64,000 nucleotides of DNA. It comes from Trichomonas vaginalis G3 (lineage: Eukaryota > Parabasalia > Trichomonadida > Trichomonadidae). The position numbers and the translations under genes are program-made. Under the pieces are notes generated by a model. That model was not told the DNA's origin. It saw only the letters and a list, made by a program, of their open reading frames with translations, and did no database searches. The stretch spans positions 20,491,300 through 20,555,299 of the forward strand of contig NC_067204.1 in assembly GCF_026262505.1 (NCBI RefSeq), read 5' to 3'. Below are positions 61,901-64,000 of the stretch, piece after piece (the stretch's first letter is position 1; every line of letters starts with the position of its first letter).

Positions 61901-64000
61901 TTTAGTTAATGGATTGACTTATGATAATTGTGATAATGAATATTCTATATTTGTTTTCAAGAATTTGTTGACAATTTTGCAAAAATATTGTGAAGGAAAA
62001 CAAAACATTTTAAGAGGAATCAAAGATTTGACTAATTTAACAACTTGTATCCTTTACATTGTTGACTGCATGAGAAAACAATTATTGAACGAGAAAAGCA
62101 AATTCAAAGAATTATTATTGAATTTTTGTAATGAAAAAAGTGACAATTTCAGTACAATTTGCTTGATTCTCCAGAATTCTATTGATATCGCAAGAAAAGG
62201 TGTCAAAACATCTATTGTTATGGAGTCAGGTGAACTAATAAAAGGTGAAATAACGTTCATGGACGATAACGGAGAAGATATAACGGTTTTGACAAAAGAA
62301 AACACGGAAAGAAAGATTTCTCTTCTAAATGTGAGACATTGCTGGTGTTATCCGAAGACAGAAATCAATCCTCGCATGTTTGACATGGATTATTTCGTTC
62401 AAAAATTCAAAACTGTCAAACCATCGTCAGAAATTTCTGAAATTTGGATTACTGCTTCTTTCATGTTCTTCGCATCATCAAAGAGGTTCAGATCCAAATG
62501 CGATGATGATTTAATCAAAAGATCTTTGACAGATGATTTTAGTCACTTCACTTTTCGTAATTTGATTCCACAACTTCTTAATTCGATACCGAGTTATTAC
62601 GATGGCAATCTTCCGATATTTGCTTTCACGGAAGCAAATGATGAAAGTGAAATACCATGTGACATGAAAGATGGATATATTTCCACACATTTCTTGAGTG
62701 CAACTTACATTTCTACACCTATTTATCCGTTTTCTGCTCAAAGAATAATAATGAGAGTAATGTCAAACGATCAAATTCAACCTGCATTAGGATTGAGAGT
62801 TTGTGGTTATTCCTCTGAATTAGATAACCGTTTTGAAATGTCAAAAGTTGACATTGAAATGTCAAATTTAATGGAACGAAAGATTGTTGTCGAAATTCAT
62901 CCAAGCAGATCAGAAATCATCGTTGACATTGACAGTGGTGCTCAAACAATAAGAAATTGTTATTCACCAAGTTTGGATGTGATTTATTTCATATCACATA
63001 TCAGTCGATTTACTGTTATTGAGTATCATTTTGAAGAATTGGAAGAAGAGAAGTATTCCATTGATTACAACTTCAAACAGAAGATAATGAACATAGAAAC
63101 AACTGATTACAATGTTCCTTCAGTTGAATCTAAACTTTATAATCGAAAATTGTTTGCAGATAGAAAGAGATTAATCATCAATTCTATCAAACAAATAATT
63201 ACGGCATTATTCAAGATCCAATTGAATCCTTCCCAATTCTTCGATGTCTTAAGAAATATCAATCATTTCCCATTAGAAGAAGTCATTGACATCGAAAAAA
63301 TGTCTTTGTCAGAATTGTGGCTTGACAGTTCTGACATTTTTGTCAAAAATATTATTTCTTCAATGAATAATCTTGATATGGAGCAAGTCAAAGAATATGT
63401 TTTGGCAAAGATCAATAGGATAAGTATTTTGGATGGAAATAATCGTTCAGCTGTTTTGATTCCACCAAATAATCCTGTTTTATTATCAAATACTTTTGTT
63501 TTGTCAAAGGATTCTTCCGTTCCTGTCAAATATTTGACAGTTGAAAAAGTTGGATTCAAAACAACGAATGCTTCAATATCTATTCCTTATGATGATGTTG
63601 AAGGAACAGTATTTGATTATCTTTTGTTGTTGAGACATTGTTGTTTCATTCTGAAACCGAAAATGATTTGGGAAATCAAAGAAAAAATTTTAGAGAAAAT
63701 TAGTTCGATTCCTTTATTCGATTTAATTTTCTCTAAACTCTTGAATCTCATCAATATCTTGTATCCGAAAGTTTCACCGAAGAATGGAATAATTCCTATT
63801 TGTAACGAATTATTCTTACTTCATAATGAAATAACAAACAAACGCCTTAATCAACTATTAATACTTTATTTCATGAATGAAGGAAAAACTGCAAAAATCG
63901 ATTCTAAATCTGTCAAAATTGAATTGAAGGGCAAAATTGTTATCGGAATCAAATGTCTTAATGAAGAAGAAACAAACCTTAAATTCCAAATCAACGATAA
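58998..64000 (+). CDS. very large protein, C-terminus beyond the window
   Basis: An open frame of 1,667 codons with no stop from the ATG pair at 58998-59003 to the edge; a TAA lies 24 codons upstream, and no other ATG intervenes. The first 400 residues contain strand-rich segments (SVYIGTKNNTIIVFQSPG, YSLCLVENHLFIVSP, RTVVHTPTELTIFPSP) that may form a beta-propeller. The rest alternates helical and beta regions, including a compact strand-rich stretch near residue 1,080 (ESGELIKGEITFMDDNGEDI). The build resembles giant trichomonad proteins that end in a HECT ubiquitin-ligase domain, but that domain, if present, is off the window, so the function is open. Confidence 0.8.
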   Translation, partial: MMDFNRSHSFNKILMPIVFDIFFYMSDEILDRKQNVPPFVAPNKIDPVYNAIHNFFNKVPNYKNADFLKIFKEPLKPSPLDQKSKAFLTNAKNTNDYDSIISFFNQHRELIPEGVKLITSESLVENYKTKYYFDYLGIAIDSNNIHLLYEILFNLKQKTSLFHGKDLSAITETLKQTEYITPLFFDYTISSYYGIEHKLPRDILASATSIACNESSVYIGTKNNTIIVFQSPGCHHHFQPYQINLEDIKMYKHYSLCLVENHLFIVSPNQVADYNTETKKFQQISYKRQKDNPACIDGKFLYDVNINTNKVHVYKFENGTFAQDRTIKLQFPQYQKSTIKEWEIPMATNGTFMAILLPGVNQYVFHIFSLITGELLYLKSIQSVPEVQAVTICPISGRTVVHTPTELTIFPSPHNMPKSHFNTKYPSNPDPKNIIDQLYLALYYGREMFYEADPNYSLGILNKFIQDNNEKGINIALQILMRQDLSHNPDANALLCGFCKKQSSQDMKRAALSVFFSWIRNNNGKDKKKVPLPNICNDMFKEGQNLDMVYPFFDCINFSTFKLSMKAIENMIVYLSDKIDKYPMQSEHIIKPYLIKYVPKHFLRDYKQIINTLQKILENTKNILQKVTKSEILGQDFIETVHFRIWKVLIFILYSIKDKLVEYIPDFVPYLNFLSIEGIPENPATFSIIQVIDDSLYLLLCLLFSSPHKRQSKLFKDIEEFYQEFEHPLSRKYPDVDNRLFEVLNNCYDVYDKKKFSEVLFSLRRYLVFENPGAKQRLKYRFETHSYSLKNCELFFMTGNSKNMFEVSENKIIKEFVDSITRKSQVPFGFEVAFFGFLPEIKERVEEFTIDIERPKLAKFIQLFRWPYAFPSEILKSARIIIDASTLSNLPLEDLVSKGFSMENLPPINDPKIAIQALADDKEPDMEFRNSLIWLYGCQITNESIFDKNLSEIFITKVLTSDIKTIEVLVNGLTYDNCDNEYSIFVFKNLLTILQKYCEGKQNILRGIKDLTNLTTCILYIVDCMRKQLLNEKSKFKELLLNFCNEKSDNFSTICLILQNSIDIARKGVKTSIVMESGELIKGEITFMDDNGEDITVLTKENTERKISLLNVRHCWCYPKTEINPRMFDMDYFVQKFKTVKPSSEISEIWITASFMFFASSKRFRSKCDDDLIKRSLTDDFSHFTFRNLIPQLLNSIPSYYDGNLPIFAFTEANDESEIPCDMKDGYISTHFLSATYISTPIYPFSAQRIIMRVMSNDQIQPALGLRVCGYSSELDNRFEMSKVDIEMSNLMERKIVVEIHPSRSEIIVDIDSGAQTIRNCYSPSLDVIYFISHISRFTVIEYHFEELEEEKYSIDYNFKQKIMNIETTDYNVPSVESKLYNRKLFADRKRLIINSIKQIITALFKIQLNPSQFFDVLRNINHFPLEEVIDIEKMSLSELWLDSSDIFVKNIISSMNNLDMEQVKEYVLAKINRISILDGNNRSAVLIPPNNPVLLSNTFVLSKDSSVPVKYLTVEKVGFKTTNASISIPYDDVEGTVFDYLLLLRHCCFILKPKMIWEIKEKILEKISSIPLFDLIFSKLLNLINILYPKVSPKNGIIPICNELFLLHNEITNKRLNQLLILYFMNEGKTAKIDSKSVKIELKGKIVIGIKCLNEEETNLKFQIND

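Overview
The window looks like nuclear DNA of a trichomonad (Parabasalia), Trichomonas vaginalis or a relative. It is AT-rich. The genes are compact and show no obvious introns. Several start a few bases after a TCAYTTTT-type initiator (Inr), the core promoter known from trichomonads. The protein families also fit: cyclase-like multi-membrane receptors, helical-repeat families, Pmp-like beta-helix proteins, small bromodomain proteins and ankyrin proteins. The species was not determined; everything here comes from reading the sequence and general family knowledge, without database searches.

Layout. 1-5034: the end of a possible gene on the plus strand, then a 1,486-residue membrane protein with a PAS-like domain and a degenerate cyclase-like tail. 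5415-8850: an IS481-like DNA transposon with very long inverted ends, a decayed integrase and a nested TA-flanked MITE. 10203-26976: an ordinary gene block holding a CFAP100-like axonemal protein, an acylated CaMKK/LKB1-like kinase, an F5/8-type-C-like protein, a tail-anchored UBE2J-type E2, a bromodomain protein, two helical-repeat paralogues around a Pmp-like beta-helix protein, a coiled-coil protein, a karyopherin-like protein and an ankyrin protein. 27056-42332: a repeat complex with three copies (E1, E2, E3) of a 1.05-kb element and two almost identical 3.2-kb segments (X1, X2). A 5.66-kb MULE transposon with a transposase is inserted in the middle copy. 42448-46927: two cathepsin-B-like proteins that lack the catalytic residues, separated by a foldback element. 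47218-52878: a DUF4795-like coiled-coil protein, histidyl-tRNA synthetase and a small C2-like protein. 52912-57341: a second element with a 9-bp target duplication and no transposase, filled with palindromes, including nine tandem hairpins. 58998-end: a very large gene that runs off the window.

The most striking points are these. (1) The target-site duplications around E1, E2 and E3 are arranged exactly as expected if unequal recombination between two E copies duplicated X, after which a MULE inserted into the hybrid copy. (2) At 54647-55946 there are nine hairpins of about 60-80 nt spaced mostly 120-123 bp apart, and some stem changes are matched on both arms. They sit inside a transposon that landed about 25 bp upstream of the transcription start of the C2-like gene. 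(3) The IS481-like integrase is interrupted only by TAG codons, all in one frame. (4) The paired cathepsin-B-like proteins are predicted pseudoenzymes and show signs of gene conversion.

The cellular genes do not form an operon. They are independent transcription units covering flagellar structure (CFAP100, possibly DUF4795), signalling (kinase, cyclase-like receptor), ubiquitin and ER quality control (UBE2J), chromatin (bromodomain), nuclear transport (karyopherin) and translation (HisRS).
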